Assembly (NCBI GenBank): GCA_963823675.1
Contig: CAWGMT010000010.1
Location: 310,001-374,000 of the forward strand
Length of the DNA stretch: 64,000 bases
Origin: CAWGMT01 sp963823675
Lineage (GTDB): Bacteria > Planctomycetota > Planctomycetia > Isosphaerales > Isosphaeraceae
Reading direction: 5' to 3'
Shown piece by piece: positions 37,665 to 47,038 of the stretch. Position numbers and translations under genes: made by a program. Position 1 is the first letter of the stretch. Each line of letters begins with the position of its first letter. Under the pieces are notes generated by a model, which saw only the letters and a program-made list of their open reading frames with translations, was not told where the DNA came from and did not search any database.

Positions 37665-38918
37665 TCACCACACCTCATCCTGCAACTCGAGCGGCCCATC
37701 CTCGTCTTCCTGGATCGCCGTCGCCTCGCGCACAAGCTCGCGCCTGATGACCTCGAGCGATTCGGGTAGCGTGCCCTCGGGGATCTCATCCAGGATCTTG
37801 ACGGCTTGCAAGGGCCGGGCAAGCTTCTGGATCAGGATCTGGGCGAGCTTGAGGCGAATGCGCGCAGAGGGCTCGAACGCCGAGCGCACGTGGTCGCGCA
37901 TCACCGCGGCGGCCTCCTCCCAGGCATGCTGATCCAGGAGCGCCTTGGCGAGGTCGCGGCAGTCGGCTTCGGAAAGCTGCCAGTCCGGTCGCGACCGGCT
38001 CGTCTTCTGGTAAACCGCCAGCGCGGCTTCGATCTCGCCCAGATCGAGGTGCTGGCGTAACGTGCGCAAGGCCGCGGTCGAAGGATCCACCATCGATTTG
38101 ACGGGGCGGACGGTCCCTTTTTCCTTGCGGCCGGATCGTGCTTTTGGCCTGGACTCTGGCGCGTAGCCGGCCGAAACGAAGCGACGGGCCAGCTTGCCCT
38201 TTCTGGCCTGTTTCTTCGATTTACCCTGGCGTCCCTCGAGGACGGCGAAGAGGTCCCAGTTCTCGCAATCGACCAGGCCGAGCTTGAGCAAGGCGATTGC
38301 GACCAGGATCCCGAGTATCGCGCCGGCCGATTGATTCAAAGCGACCGCGAAAATGACGCCAGTGGAAGAATTGGAAACGTTGGCCATCACGACGCCGGTC
38401 AGGCCCGCGGTCAGCACGTCGACGCAGAGGTAAAGCGCCGCGAACCAGAGAATCGACACGTCGATTTCGGTCGGCGCAAATCGCACACAGAAGATGCACT
38501 GTACGTCGTTTTTCGGCGCCCAGACCAGGCAGATGCCCAGCAGTCCGAAGATCACGCCCGAGGCGCCCAGCATGCGCACCGTCTGGTCGCTCTGCACAAG
38601 GAGCTGCAACAAGGCGCTCTCACTGGCGCCGATCCCCAGATAGACCAGCGTGAAGGCCCACCAGCCCAGTTTCCCCTCGACGACGAAGCCGAACGTCCAG
38701 AGGAAGATCATGTTGCCGATCAGGTGAAAAAGACCGGCGTGCATGAAAAGATTGGTGACCCACTGGAGCGGGTGCAGCCCGTCCCCGAGCTCCAGGGCCA
38801 ATCCCTGGTGCGCGCCCGGCGGAAAGAACAAGTACGACGCCACATTCAGCACCATGATCGCGAGAGTCGCGATCGGCCGGTGGTAAATCGGAGCGTCGGT
38901 GCCCCAGGGGATGATCAT
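37665..38918 (-). CDS. rhomboid-family membrane protein with C-terminal TPR-like domain, apparent His loss
   Basis: The product of about 417 residues has the rhomboid fold: HPLQWVTNLFMHAGLFHLIG with NMIFLW, and the Ser box GASGVIFGLLG. Rhomboids cleave membrane proteins within the bilayer through a Ser-His pair. In the last helix the usual AHxxGxxxG is replaced by ALNQSAGAILGILVA, so the catalytic His appears to be Gln. After a basic linker (KSKKQARKGKLARRF) a helical TPR-like part of about 140 residues follows. The ATG at 38918 is nine bases after the CPBP protease stop; TTG 38921 is also possible. Either a pseudoprotease or an unusual active form. Confidence 0.85.
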   Translation of the reverse strand: MIIPWGTDAPIYHRPIATLAIMVLNVASYLFFPPGAHQGLALELGDGLHPLQWVTNLFMHAGLFHLIGNMIFLWTFGFVVEGKLGWWAFTLVYLGIGASESALLQLLVQSDQTVRMLGASGVIFGLLGICLVWAPKNDVQCIFCVRFAPTEIDVSILWFAALYLCVDVLTAGLTGVVMANVSNSSTGVIFAVALNQSAGAILGILVAIALLKLGLVDCENWDLFAVLEGRQGKSKKQARKGKLARRFVSAGYAPESRPKARSGRKEKGTVRPVKSMVDPSTAALRTLRQHLDLGEIEAALAVYQKTSRSRPDWQLSEADCRDLAKALLDQHAWEEAAAVMRDHVRSAFEPSARIRLKLAQILIQKLARPLQAVKILDEIPEGTLPESLEVIRRELVREATAIQEDEDGPLELQDEVW

Positions 38919-38927
38919 CAAAGTTGC

Positions 38928-39599
38928 CTACCAGTATCGCCACGCCCCGGCCATGATGATGTAAATTCCCAGCGCCAGGTTGGCCGTCGCGTGGCTGACG
39001 ACGCACGCGGTGACCGACTTCGTTTGCCGGAGCAGCCAGGCCCAGAGCAATCCCGTCAACAGTGCGGGCAGCCATTCGGGATGGATCAGGGCGAAGAAGA
39101 CCGCGGTCAAGCCGCCGGACATGACGGTGACGCGGCCGATCGGCACCTTCTCGAAATCGGGTTCGATCAGCCAGCGGATCAGAAACGACCGCCAGAACAA
39201 CTCCTCGATCAGGGGAACCAGAACGACCAATCCCAGCAGTCTCACCACCAGGAACGCCGATCGCGGAATCGGGGCGAGTGCCGCGGGGTCGAAACCGACT
39301 CTTCCGCCCCCCGCCCCCACCAGCGGCATCGGCGGGTAAAGGCCGTCGAGACCGATCCATAATCCCCAGACGACCAAGCCGAGTAGCACCGAAAGGGCCA
39401 AATTCGTGACAGTCGGAAAAGGCCGAAGGTCCTTCCAGGTCGACCGACAAGACCAGGCGAGGCACGCCACGGCGACGAGCTTGACGGTGTAAGCCGCCAG
39501 GTACCACCCGGGACTGGGCTGGTTGCCGATCCGGGGCAGGAACCCTTCCAGCGCGCCGAAGGCCACGTAGGCGCACATGGGAATCAAATAGGAAAACAT
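38928..39599 (-). CDS. CPBP-family intramembrane metalloprotease (exosortase-associated type)
   Basis: The product of 223 residues has about seven membrane helices. The CPBP (CAAX protease/bacteriocin-processing) motifs are present: EELFWRSFLIRW (Glu-Glu and Arg), FFALIHPEWLPALLTGLLWA (FxxxH) and VVSHATANLALG (His with Asn). Motif style recalls the PEP-CTERM-associated CAAX proteases (TIGR03008-like). A PEP-CTERM protein is encoded 147 bases upstream. It forms an operon with the rhomboid gene downstream (gap of nine bases). Cleavage of sorted surface proteins is a possible role, but this is inference. Confidence 0.87.
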   Translation of the reverse strand: MFSYLIPMCAYVAFGALEGFLPRIGNQPSPGWYLAAYTVKLVAVACLAWSCRSTWKDLRPFPTVTNLALSVLLGLVVWGLWIGLDGLYPPMPLVGAGGGRVGFDPAALAPIPRSAFLVVRLLGLVVLVPLIEELFWRSFLIRWLIEPDFEKVPIGRVTVMSGGLTAVFFALIHPEWLPALLTGLLWAWLLRQTKSVTACVVSHATANLALGIYIIMAGAWRYW

Positions 39600-39745
39600 A
39601 GAAGATCAATCTAACCAACTGCCCGAAAATGCCACAGCCCCTTGCGAACGCTTCTGGCGTCGGCAAGGGGCCATGATTGTAATCCCGAATGACTGGACGC
39701 GTCAGGACAGAACGACCGAAGGGCGCCCGGCTTTCTTTGCTTTCG

Positions 39746-40534
39746 TCAGGCTGCCGGCCGGCTTCGCCGAACGCGGCGAGCCAACGCCAGGGCGCCGATC
39801 ACTCCGGCCCAGGCCAGGATCGTCGCGGGCTCGGGAGCGGCTGCCTCGATCGGTCCGGTCGTGGGAGCGTAGACCTGTGGGTAGCCGTTCTGGGGCTCGG
39901 GGTTCTGGATGCTCACGTACTGGTTCTGGCCGGGGGCCTGGGTCGAGAGCACCACGATGGTCTCGCCGGTCGATCCCGCGGCCAGCGGGCCCGTGTTCGT
40001 GGTCGGGTTCAAGTACTGAAACGTGAGCGAACCCGTGGTCGTTCCCGGCATCCACGTAATCGTCGAGGGGACCAGAACAGAACTGCCCGGCGCAGCCTGC
40101 GGAACATTCAGACCGCCGACAGCCCCGTTGACCACGTAGGTGGCGGACATCGGAACGCCCGAGCCGAGGGGGATTACCGGTACCGTCGGAGTCGCGTTGA
40201 ACAGCATCGAAGCACTGTTCACGCTGGTTGGCTGATTGGTCGAGGTGTCGTTGACGTTATTCACCCCGAACTGGTAGGCGTACGCGTAGAGCCCGGTAAA
40301 GCTGCCCGTGCCTTGAAACACCTGTGATTCCACCATCCCGGCGTTGATGGTGTTGTAGAAGCTGTAAGTCCCGGAGGAAACAGCCGTCACCGGCGTGAAA
40401 TCGCTGGCAAATGTCGACGCCGGCAAGTCCACCGGTGTCAGCGACTGCACGATCGCGGCGGCACGAGCAGTTGGGCCGGCCAGACTCAGCACAAGACCAG
40501 CCCCCAGGGCGAGAGCAAAGGTAAACTTTTTCAT
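39746..40534 (-). CDS. secreted PEP-CTERM protein
   Basis: The product of 262 residues begins MKKFTFALALGAGLVLSLAG with cleavage near ARAAA, and ends with a PEP-CTERM sorting signal: APEPATILAWAGVIGALALA then RRVRRSRPAA. The middle is Gly/Ser/Thr/Pro-rich beta-sheet sequence without a known catalytic domain. Such proteins are cut by an exosortase and released or anchored at the surface. The start at ATG 40534 gives the signal peptide; the frame is open further upstream but not coding in style. It lies next to the CPBP protease. No exosortase is visible in the window. Confidence 0.9.
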   Translation of the reverse strand: MKKFTFALALGAGLVLSLAGPTARAAAIVQSLTPVDLPASTFASDFTPVTAVSSGTYSFYNTINAGMVESQVFQGTGSFTGLYAYAYQFGVNNVNDTSTNQPTSVNSASMLFNATPTVPVIPLGSGVPMSATYVVNGAVGGLNVPQAAPGSSVLVPSTITWMPGTTTGSLTFQYLNPTTNTGPLAAGSTGETIVVLSTQAPGQNQYVSIQNPEPQNGYPQVYAPTTGPIEAAAPEPATILAWAGVIGALALARRVRRSRPAA

Positions 40535-40805
40535 TCTACCGATCTTCCAGGGTTGATCAGAATGGTCCGTCAAACAAACGAACCCAAGGAGCGAGTCAAT
40601 CATTAACTCGCCGGCCGGAGAACGTCCCCGGCCGGGCCCCGCGGGCCATGGTTGTGTCAAGCGCGGGTCGAAAAAGACTTGCAACCTGGCGCTCCACTCG
40701 CCAAGACGGCGGGACCCTACCAGGAACTCAAAACCCGGTCAACCTGACTTGTGGAAATTCTTTCAATCCGGGAAATCGGATTCATGGGCACTTCCGCCCC
40801 GTTTC

Positions 40806-41696
40806 TTACCGTGACGGCGATTCCATCGCTGTTTGCTGGGAGGCCGTCTTGATACCGATCTCGACCGAGTCATGACCCGGCAACGACGAAGGCGGCGTAC
40901 CGCCGGGTGATTCCCGCCCCTCCGGGTAATGCGCGCTCTGGGGCCGCGGCGTCGCGTTGGCTCGATGTTCTGCGTCGTCGGCAACCGGCGGCGCAAGCCC
41001 AGGGCCGATCTGCGGCGATTCCTGACCGCCTTGCCCCTGAGCTGAAGAGCCCGGACGGCTGGCGAGCGGCAAGACGTCGTCGTCGCTGATTAAGACCGGA
41101 GGCCCGACGGGCCGGCCGGCGCGCTCGCGGGCGCGGTAAAAGCGATAGAGGAACCAACCCGCAAGACCCAGGGCGACCAGGAGCGTGACCCACTGCTGTG
41201 CTTCGCGGATACCGCTCTGGATCTGGTGGGCGAAAGCATACCCGAGCCCGAACATGAACAGCGTACTGAGCGAGGCCGCCACGAGGTCGGTCGCCAGCAG
41301 TTTGAGCGCCGGCAGTTTGAGGATGCCGGCGGTCAGGTAAGCGGCCGTGCGAAAGCCCGGAACAAACCGGCCCGAGACCAGGATCTTGAATCCGTGGCGG
41401 TGGAAGTAGCCCTTGATCTGGGCCTCGCGTTGCCGCGTGATCAGGCGGCGAGTCAGCGGGAGGCTGATCACTTTCTCGCCGTAGACATATCCCAGGAAAT
41501 AGACGACCAGATCGCCGATCAAAACGCCGCACAGACAGGTCGCCAGGGCCGCCGGCGCCCACATCCGTCCGTTCCGGCTCAGAATCGCCGCCAGGATGAT
41601 CGGAGCCTCCTCCGGAATGGGCAACCCCAGACCTCCGAGGATCAAGATCAGAGCGATCCCGAAATAACCAAGCTGTTCGATCAGGTGTTCGGTCAA
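40806..41696 (-). CDS. DedA-family membrane protein
   Basis: The product of 296 residues has the DedA/SNARE-associated core (residues 1-195): GGLGLPIPEEAPIILAAILS, GVLIGDLVVYFLGYVYGEK, FHRHGFKILVSGRFVPGFRT and AAYLTAGILKLPALKL, with about five membrane helices. DedA proteins are proposed to flip lipid carriers such as undecaprenyl phosphate or phosphatidylethanolamine. The conserved acidic E in PIPEE and the R in GRFVPGFR are present. A C-terminal tail of about 95 residues is Pro/Ser/Gln-rich and probably disordered. The start codon is TTG at 41696. Confidence 0.92.
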   Translation of the reverse strand: MTEHLIEQLGYFGIALILILGGLGLPIPEEAPIILAAILSRNGRMWAPAALATCLCGVLIGDLVVYFLGYVYGEKVISLPLTRRLITRQREAQIKGYFHRHGFKILVSGRFVPGFRTAAYLTAGILKLPALKLLATDLVAASLSTLFMFGLGYAFAHQIQSGIREAQQWVTLLVALGLAGWFLYRFYRARERAGRPVGPPVLISDDDVLPLASRPGSSAQGQGGQESPQIGPGLAPPVADDAEHRANATPRPQSAHYPEGRESPGGTPPSSLPGHDSVEIGIKTASQQTAMESPSR

Positions 41697-41814
41697 CCTC
41701 GAGTCCTCGACTCGGCCGTTTCCTTCTGGGCCCCGACAGCGGGTATCATACCCGCCAGCGGGGCGACTTGGAGCGCCGTCGCATTTCTTTTGACCGGCGT
41801 CCAGTGCTCAACCG

Positions 41815-41868
41815 CTCGATACCAGCCCGAAACGCCAGCGAGGGAGTTCCCTCGATACCAGCCCGAAG
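41815..41868. repeat. direct repeat CTCGATACCAGCCCGAA
   Basis: CTCGATACCAGCCCGAA occurs at 41816 and again at 41851 around CGCCAGCGAGGGAG. The motif is a diverged form of the AACCCGAAGCGTGAGCGAGG type at 26520. The 415-base gap between DedA and the CARDB gene holds no supported gene; it must carry both divergent promoters. Confidence 0.5.
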
Positions 41869-42111
41869 GTCAGGATCGGGACGCGGGGACCTCGGCACCT
41901 CGGCCCGATGATGCGCCGGCCGGTCTTGACCCATTCGGGCCGGATCGTTAAAGTTCCTAAACCCCAAGGATGGGTTGTCGCGAACACGCGCCCCGGCGCC
42001 TCTGGTTCAGTGTGCGCCCGTCTGGAGGCGTTCGCGACCTGGACGGCTTTTCATTTCCAGCCGCCGTCCGAAGTCATCGCGTTCATCGCGATCTCAAGGA
42101 GGAGAGTAATC

Positions 42112-43710
42112 ATGCCGTCCCATGACCGTCGGGCCACAGGACGCCGCCGTGCCTGGGGGCGCGGGCCCATCATCTTGAGGCTCGAGTCACTCGAAGGGCG
42201 GCAACTCTTGGCCGCCGGGTCCAGCCTGCCTGACCTCGTAAATTCGTCGCTCACAACCTCGAATTCCGCTTCCGATTGGGGTCAGACGATCGAGATCGAG
42301 GGACAGGTCAAGAATCAGGGTGCGGGAGTCACCACGGCTCCGCTTAGCGTCGAGCTCTATGCCTCCCCGATCCGCGGAATCAACCGTTACTCGGTCCCGA
42401 TCGGCTCGGTGATGATTCCCGCGGGATTGGGTGCGGGACAGACGGCCGACTACGAAACGTCGCTCACCCTTCCCACCACGCCAATCCCCGACGTCAGCAG
42501 CAATGGAGGGACGGTCCACATCAATGCCGTTGTCAATCCCAGTCATGCGATCGCCGAGAGCAACTATCAGAACAATGAAGACCTGGGGCCGCCCTACGAC
42601 TCGGTTCCCATTCTGATCGCGGCGCCCGCGCCCGCTGAATTGGTGGGCACCACCCTGGCGGTGACGCCCGTGGCGGCCACGTGGGGCAGCGTCATCACGG
42701 TCACGGGCCAGGTCACCAACCAGGGCACGGGTCCCTCGCCTCAAACCCGAGCGCTCCTTTCCTTGACGCCTTCAGGGCTTACCTACGGGGATGAAACAAC
42801 CGTGGGGATCGGCAGCGTCGAGATACCGCCGCTTGCCGCTTCTCAGACCTTCAATTTTGTCCAGAACTTCACCTTGCCCGCCGTGGAGCCAGTGACGATC
42901 ACCAACTACACCAGTTTTGGGCTGAGCTTGACTCAGGACGCCGACTACCTCACCAACGACCTCTATCCGCACGGGCCCACCCAGGGGCTCGGCTACGACC
43001 AGACGCCGATCACGATCACTACCAGCTCGACCTCGACGGCCACGACGCCCCCGCTGCCGGATCTGGCCTCCTCTTCGATTATTCAGCCCCAGCACACCTT
43101 GTACTGGGGACAGAGCTTCGCGGTGTCAACCGCCGTGCAGAACGTCGGACAGGGCGCCGCGGCCCCGTTCCTGGTCTTCTTCCTGCTCACCGGCCAGAGC
43201 GGATCGCTCACCGACGCGATCTTCCTGGGCGAGACGGTCGTCAATGGCCTGGCCCCTGGCGCCGTTGCGCCGATCACGCAGACACTCGAGCTTCCGGGTG
43301 TGCTGCCCAACGGAGTCAACTTAGGCGCCGTCGGCTACGGCCGCATTTCGGTGCTGGTCGATCCGGAGAATATGATCAACGAGTCGCTGCGGAGCAACGG
43401 CGATACGATCTCGGCACCCTTCCTGATCCGCCTGCCCGGCAATGCCACGGCCGTGCCGACCCAGCCGGCCCCGGGGCAACTGCCGTCGGTGTCCCAACTG
43501 GCAAGTCAGTCCCAACAGCAAGCCAAGCTCGCGCGTCTGGCCCAGCGGGTCACAGCCCGCAAAGCCAAAGACCCCACCGTCATCCCCAAGAAGCTGCACC
43601 GGCGCCTTGGCGAAGGTAACGCCAACGTCACCAAGGAGGCGGTGAGCCTCGGCACCGAAATCACCAAGCTGCCGACGCAAATCTTTGACAAGCTCAAGAA
43701 ATCGCTCTGA
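42112..43710 (+). CDS. secreted CARDB-repeat protein with LEPR-XLL-like signature
   Basis: The product of 532 residues starts at ATG 42112 behind AAGGAGGAG. The basic N-terminus carries RLESLEGRQLLAAG, a LEPR-XLL-like signature found at the N-terminus of many planctomycete surface proteins. Three CARDB (cell adhesion, bacterial) beta-sandwich repeats follow: DLVNSSLTTSNSASDWGQTI near residue 40, LVGTTLAVTPVAATWGSVIT near 180 and DLASSSIIQPQHTLYWGQSF near 318. Each ends in a NINE/ESNYQNNED-like edge. The last 80 residues are basic and helical (LARLAQRVTARKAKD) and may anchor the protein. The likely role is adhesion or scaffold at the cell surface. Confidence 0.9.
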   Translation: MPSHDRRATGRRRAWGRGPIILRLESLEGRQLLAAGSSLPDLVNSSLTTSNSASDWGQTIEIEGQVKNQGAGVTTAPLSVELYASPIRGINRYSVPIGSVMIPAGLGAGQTADYETSLTLPTTPIPDVSSNGGTVHINAVVNPSHAIAESNYQNNEDLGPPYDSVPILIAAPAPAELVGTTLAVTPVAATWGSVITVTGQVTNQGTGPSPQTRALLSLTPSGLTYGDETTVGIGSVEIPPLAASQTFNFVQNFTLPAVEPVTITNYTSFGLSLTQDADYLTNDLYPHGPTQGLGYDQTPITITTSSTSTATTPPLPDLASSSIIQPQHTLYWGQSFAVSTAVQNVGQGAAAPFLVFFLLTGQSGSLTDAIFLGETVVNGLAPGAVAPITQTLELPGVLPNGVNLGAVGYGRISVLVDPENMINESLRSNGDTISAPFLIRLPGNATAVPTQPAPGQLPSVSQLASQSQQQAKLARLAQRVTARKAKDPTVIPKKLHRRLGEGNANVTKEAVSLGTEITKLPTQIFDKLKKSL

Positions 43711-44032
43711 TCGCAGGTCGGCTGACCCGGTGAAAGATTGCCCACGGCGCAACGCCCCCCGCGCCTAGCAAGATAACCAAGCACGCGCAACCCGCATAAT
43801 CCAAGTATCTTCGGTCGATTTCTCGCAGTTTCGGATTCCATTACGGCAAACTTGAGACAAAATTCAAAATAGTGTGCGGCTTTCTTGAAGAGCGACCGCT
43901 CCCTGGCTATGCTTTTTCCACTGACGGAGCCCGTCCCGGCAAGATGCGCAAATAAGCCGAAGCTAGGCTTGTGCTCGCATGATTGGATGGATACCGAGCT
44001 GACCGCCTCATTGCCTTCGGAGGTTTTTCGAC
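43711..44032. other. intergenic region
   Basis: No gene is supported. An A/T-rich stretch near 43845-43880 (CAAACTTGAGACAAAATTCA onward) is a possible promoter region for the downstream hydrolase-like gene. Confidence 0.4.
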
Positions 44033-44818
44033 ATGAGTTTCGACCGGATTTCGGCGCCTTTGAATCTGACGGCGTTGCAGTCTCCGACTCTGGTAGAGAC
44101 CCGGTTCATACCGCGGCAATACGAGCCGAATTACGCCTACCCGCTGCTCGCGCTGTTCCACGCGCGGGGAGGCGATGAGGAGCAACTGGTTCGGGCCATG
44201 CCGGCCTTGAGCTGGCGAAACTACGTCGGACTTGGTCTTCGAGGGCCCGAGCCCGTGACCAAGCGCGACCGCCTCGCGGGATTTGGCTGGGGCTGCGAGT
44301 TCGAGCAGCCGGAGCGGCGGCGGGCCCGACGATCGGTGGTTTGTTCCGAGGCTGAGATCGTGCGGCGGGTCCTGTCCGATCCGGAGCCCGAGCTGTTCGA
44401 CCGTCTCGAGGAGGGCGTGTTCGCGGCGATCCTCCAGACCCGGCGCGTTTTTCACGTCCATTCGGAACGAATTTTCCTGGTCGGCTGCGGCGAGGGAGCG
44501 GCGGTGGCGTACTGGCTGGGGCTGAGCTTCCCCGAGCGCTTCGCCGGGATCGTCGCCATCAACGGCTGGCTGCCGGTCGGCCTGCGGCCCTTGGGCCGGC
44601 TCAAAGCATGCCGCGATTTACCGGTCCTGGTGGTGCATGGCGCGTGGAATTCCAGGACGCCTCTGCACCAGGCGCGCCAGGATGTCTCGACCTTGCGGGC
44701 CGGCGGCTTGCGCGTCGCGTACCAGTCGTACCCCTGTTCGCATCGGCTCACTCATCCGATGCTGGCCGACGTTGACAACTGGCTGATGGGTCACTGCACG
44801 GCGAACATCACAGGCTAA
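44033..44818 (+). CDS. alpha/beta-hydrolase-like protein, catalytic Ser apparently missing
   Basis: The product of 261 residues follows GGAGG and resembles the phospholipase/carboxylesterase group: YPLLALFHARGGDEEQLVRA (oxyanion strand), the nucleophile-elbow region FLVGCGEGAAVAYWLGLSFP with ERFAGIVAINGWLP, VLVVHGAWNSRTPLHQAR, and YPCSHRLTHPMLADVDNWL. The usual GxSxG elbow reads GCGEG, so Gly stands where the nucleophile Ser should be. The usual HGxxD Asp reads Asn. Only the His (CSHRLT) is kept. It is therefore probably a non-catalytic relative with a binding role. It has no signal peptide. Confidence 0.82.
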   Translation: MSFDRISAPLNLTALQSPTLVETRFIPRQYEPNYAYPLLALFHARGGDEEQLVRAMPALSWRNYVGLGLRGPEPVTKRDRLAGFGWGCEFEQPERRRARRSVVCSEAEIVRRVLSDPEPELFDRLEEGVFAAILQTRRVFHVHSERIFLVGCGEGAAVAYWLGLSFPERFAGIVAINGWLPVGLRPLGRLKACRDLPVLVVHGAWNSRTPLHQARQDVSTLRAGGLRVAYQSYPCSHRLTHPMLADVDNWLMGHCTANITG

Positions 44819-44937
44819 CGCAGGGCGAAAAAGCCACTCATTCCAAATTGTGCACGCCGTGAGATATTCTGGATAGGAGATCCAGAATTCTGAAAGCTCG
44901 GTCGCGGCAGGACCGGGCCGGCCCTGGGGAGCTGGGC

Positions 44938-46167
44938 ATGGAGGGGTCGTTCGCCTGTCCTGAGTGTGGTACGAGCGTCGAGCTTGCCGGCCTCGCGCCA
45001 GGCCGCCAGGTCCGGTGTCATTTTTGCCACCGGCTGCTCGAGGTCCCTTATCTTCCCCGAACAGGCGACGACCAATGGAAGCGTCGCCGATTTCGACGCC
45101 CCACGTGGATCGTCTGGTCTTGGGCCGTTCTGGCGATCGCCGGCGCGATCATCCTCTGCGCGGGCTCGCTGGTCGTCTTCAAGCGTCATCGTCATTCCTC
45201 GCAGGAACGATCGATCCACCAGCTCCTGGAGTCTTCGCGGCGGCATGAATCGGCTGGCCGGCTGAGCGAGGCTCTGCTCGATCTTGACGCGGCGCTCGAG
45301 CTGGCTGGCAAGGCCGACGCACCGGTCAAGGGCCCGCTGGATCAACACCGACACCGGCGCGAGGACCTGGCCAGGCGCGATGCCGTGAGCGTCGTCGACC
45401 GCCTCAGTCACGCCGACGCCTCGCCGTTTCCCCTGGGTGACTGGCTGAATCTAATGGCCCGCGCCGATAAAGATCCCGACCTCAAGGGCATGGTTCCCGA
45501 GATCCGGCAGCAGTTTCAGGCAAGCCTGGAGCGAGCGATCGCGGCCGAGCTCAAGTCGGCGCGCACGTTGATGGAAGCGGCCCGGATCGTGCCGGCGATC
45601 GGTGCGTGCGATCAGGCCGCCGCACTCATCAAGCACCTTGCCCCGCCCGCTTCGGCCCGGGTTCGCAGGGAGGCCGAGGACTTCGTTTCCCAGCTCGTCA
45701 ACCGGCACGGCGTCTCAATCGAGCTGCCGGAAGGAGAATTCACGTTTGGCTCTCAGTCGGCCTACGTCAAGGAATTTGTGCCGATCCTCGTCCACGGGCT
45801 CGAAGCGCGAGGCTACCTCCCGTACCGGGAGTCCTCCCCCTGGAAAGCGCTGTGGGACCGTGCGCAGTACCGCGTTCATCTCAAGGTCGTCGAGCAGCTC
45901 GAAGGGAATTATCTCTCGTCCGCCAACCGGTTGACGCGGATCGTGGCTGACCTGACTCTGACGTCGCGCGGCGAGGTGAAATGGCACACCTCCCCAACGG
46001 CTCGCACCACGGTTCCCTTGCCCAAGCTGTCTGCCTTGCTGGCGGGCCGCGTGGCCTCGAGCGACCACCGATCCGAGGAATTCGAGCGCATGCTGTACGC
46101 GGATGCCCGCGGCCATATCGACGAAAAGCTGGCCTACGCGCTGAGCAACATGCCGCAGTGTCCTTAA
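44938..46167 (+). CDS. zinc-ribbon single-pass membrane protein of unknown function
   Basis: The product of 409 residues opens with a zinc ribbon (CPECGTSVELAGLAPGRQVR then CHFC) of the kind planctomycetes fuse to membrane proteins, a basic stretch, one membrane helix (IVWSWAVLAIAGAIILCAG), and a helical region with TPR-like character (SRRHESAGRLSEALLDLDAA). From residue 245 a beta-rich domain follows (YLPYRESSPWKALWDRAQYR, VHLKVVEQLEGNYLSS) that I do not recognise. Start ATG 44938 follows GGGAG. The N-terminus is probably cytoplasmic with the rest outside. It has no clear operon partner. Confidence 0.75.
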   Translation: MEGSFACPECGTSVELAGLAPGRQVRCHFCHRLLEVPYLPRTGDDQWKRRRFRRPTWIVWSWAVLAIAGAIILCAGSLVVFKRHRHSSQERSIHQLLESSRRHESAGRLSEALLDLDAALELAGKADAPVKGPLDQHRHRREDLARRDAVSVVDRLSHADASPFPLGDWLNLMARADKDPDLKGMVPEIRQQFQASLERAIAAELKSARTLMEAARIVPAIGACDQAAALIKHLAPPASARVRREAEDFVSQLVNRHGVSIELPEGEFTFGSQSAYVKEFVPILVHGLEARGYLPYRESSPWKALWDRAQYRVHLKVVEQLEGNYLSSANRLTRIVADLTLTSRGEVKWHTSPTARTTVPLPKLSALLAGRVASSDHRSEEFERMLYADARGHIDEKLAYALSNMPQCP

Positions 46168-46206
46168 GATGATCCTAGTGTGGAACGCGTCCGGGGCTAG
46201 CTGAGG

Positions 46207-46425
46207 TCAGGCATACACCAACCGGCCGCGCGGCTGTGGCACTGGCCGGCCCAGTTCTCGCGCGGTATCGATCCACTCGCGGATGACCACCTCGACATTG
46301 GCCACCGCCTCCTGATACGTTGCCCCGTCCGCCGCACAGCCGGCTAGTTCCGGCACAAGGGCGATGAACGCTTGGTCTTCATGGCTCCAATACAGGATGA
46401 TCTCGTAGCGAATGCTATTGGCCAT
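46207..46425 (-). CDS. HicB-family antitoxin
   Basis: The product of 72 residues starts at ATG 46425: MANSIRYEIILYWSHEDQAF, IALVPELAGCAADGATYQEA, VANVEVVIREWIDTARELGR. This is the short HicB form with a degenerate RNase H-like fold that blocks HicA. The frame is open further upstream only because it overlaps the HicA gene. The start lies 11 bases inside the end of HicA, so translation is coupled. Confidence 0.9.
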   Translation of the reverse strand: MANSIRYEIILYWSHEDQAFIALVPELAGCAADGATYQEAVANVEVVIREWIDTARELGRPVPQPRGRLVYA

Positions 46426-46747
46426 TTCCTTCTCCTTCCCGGGTCGAAGGACGCAACACATCGAGCTGCGGCCCCTCGACGGTTGTGTTCTCTTCGAGTT
46501 CGACCGCCAACCTATGAGCAACGATGACCCCACGAACCTGCTTGACCTGATACGCCTTGGCTTGGCTACCACGCGGTTGGAGATTCAGGATCTCGGGCAC
46601 GCCGTCGCGAGTGAAGATGTGGTGGTCGCCACGAATCCGCTCGGTGAAGCCCAGATGAACCAACACGGCGCGCAGGTCGTCGAAGCGGATGCTTGCGTCT
46701 GAGTTACCACGGATGATGCGATCCAGGGTCTTCGCGACCTTGCTCAC
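46415..46747 (-). CDS. HicA-family mRNA interferase toxin
   Basis: The product of 110 residues starts with GTG at 46747. The HicA double-stranded-RNA-binding-like core is FDDLRAVLVHLGFTERIRGD, then HHIFTRDGVPEILNLQPRGS and AKAYQVKQVRGVI. The catalytic His follows RGD (the family has G-S/D-H). The C-terminal extension of about 35 residues (LAVELEENTTVEGPQLDVLR) is longer than usual. The toxin precedes its antitoxin by an 11-base overlap, the usual HicAB order. Confidence 0.88.
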   Translation of the reverse strand: MSKVAKTLDRIIRGNSDASIRFDDLRAVLVHLGFTERIRGDHHIFTRDGVPEILNLQPRGSQAKAYQVKQVRGVIVAHRLAVELEENTTVEGPQLDVLRPSTREGEGNGQ

Positions 46748-47038
46748 GACCGAGTGTCCTCCACCGCTTCAGACAACGTTCGCGGCGTTTCGCCAAAATC
46801 AGCCGGCCCATCTGCCGACCCTGGTCTTGAATTCTACCAGAAACCAACGGAAATTGACTGCCGCGTTCCGTTGGATCGCCCAGTTCAAGTGATCTGTGAC
46901 CGCGCATCGCCTTGCCAATTCAATAGGTTTCGCATTAGGCTTGAGGATACGGGATCTTGGGGCGCTCTACCGAATTCACCGGTCAGGGAGGAGCGGAGGG
47001 CCAGGGCAAGAGCCTGGCTCGAGCGAGGAGGCTGGGAA

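Noticed and set aside
38331..39362. Long plus-strand open frame opposite the rhomboid and CPBP genes
   Set aside because: The reading is rich in Arg, Asp and Gln as expected for an antisense shadow; both genes on the other strand are well supported.
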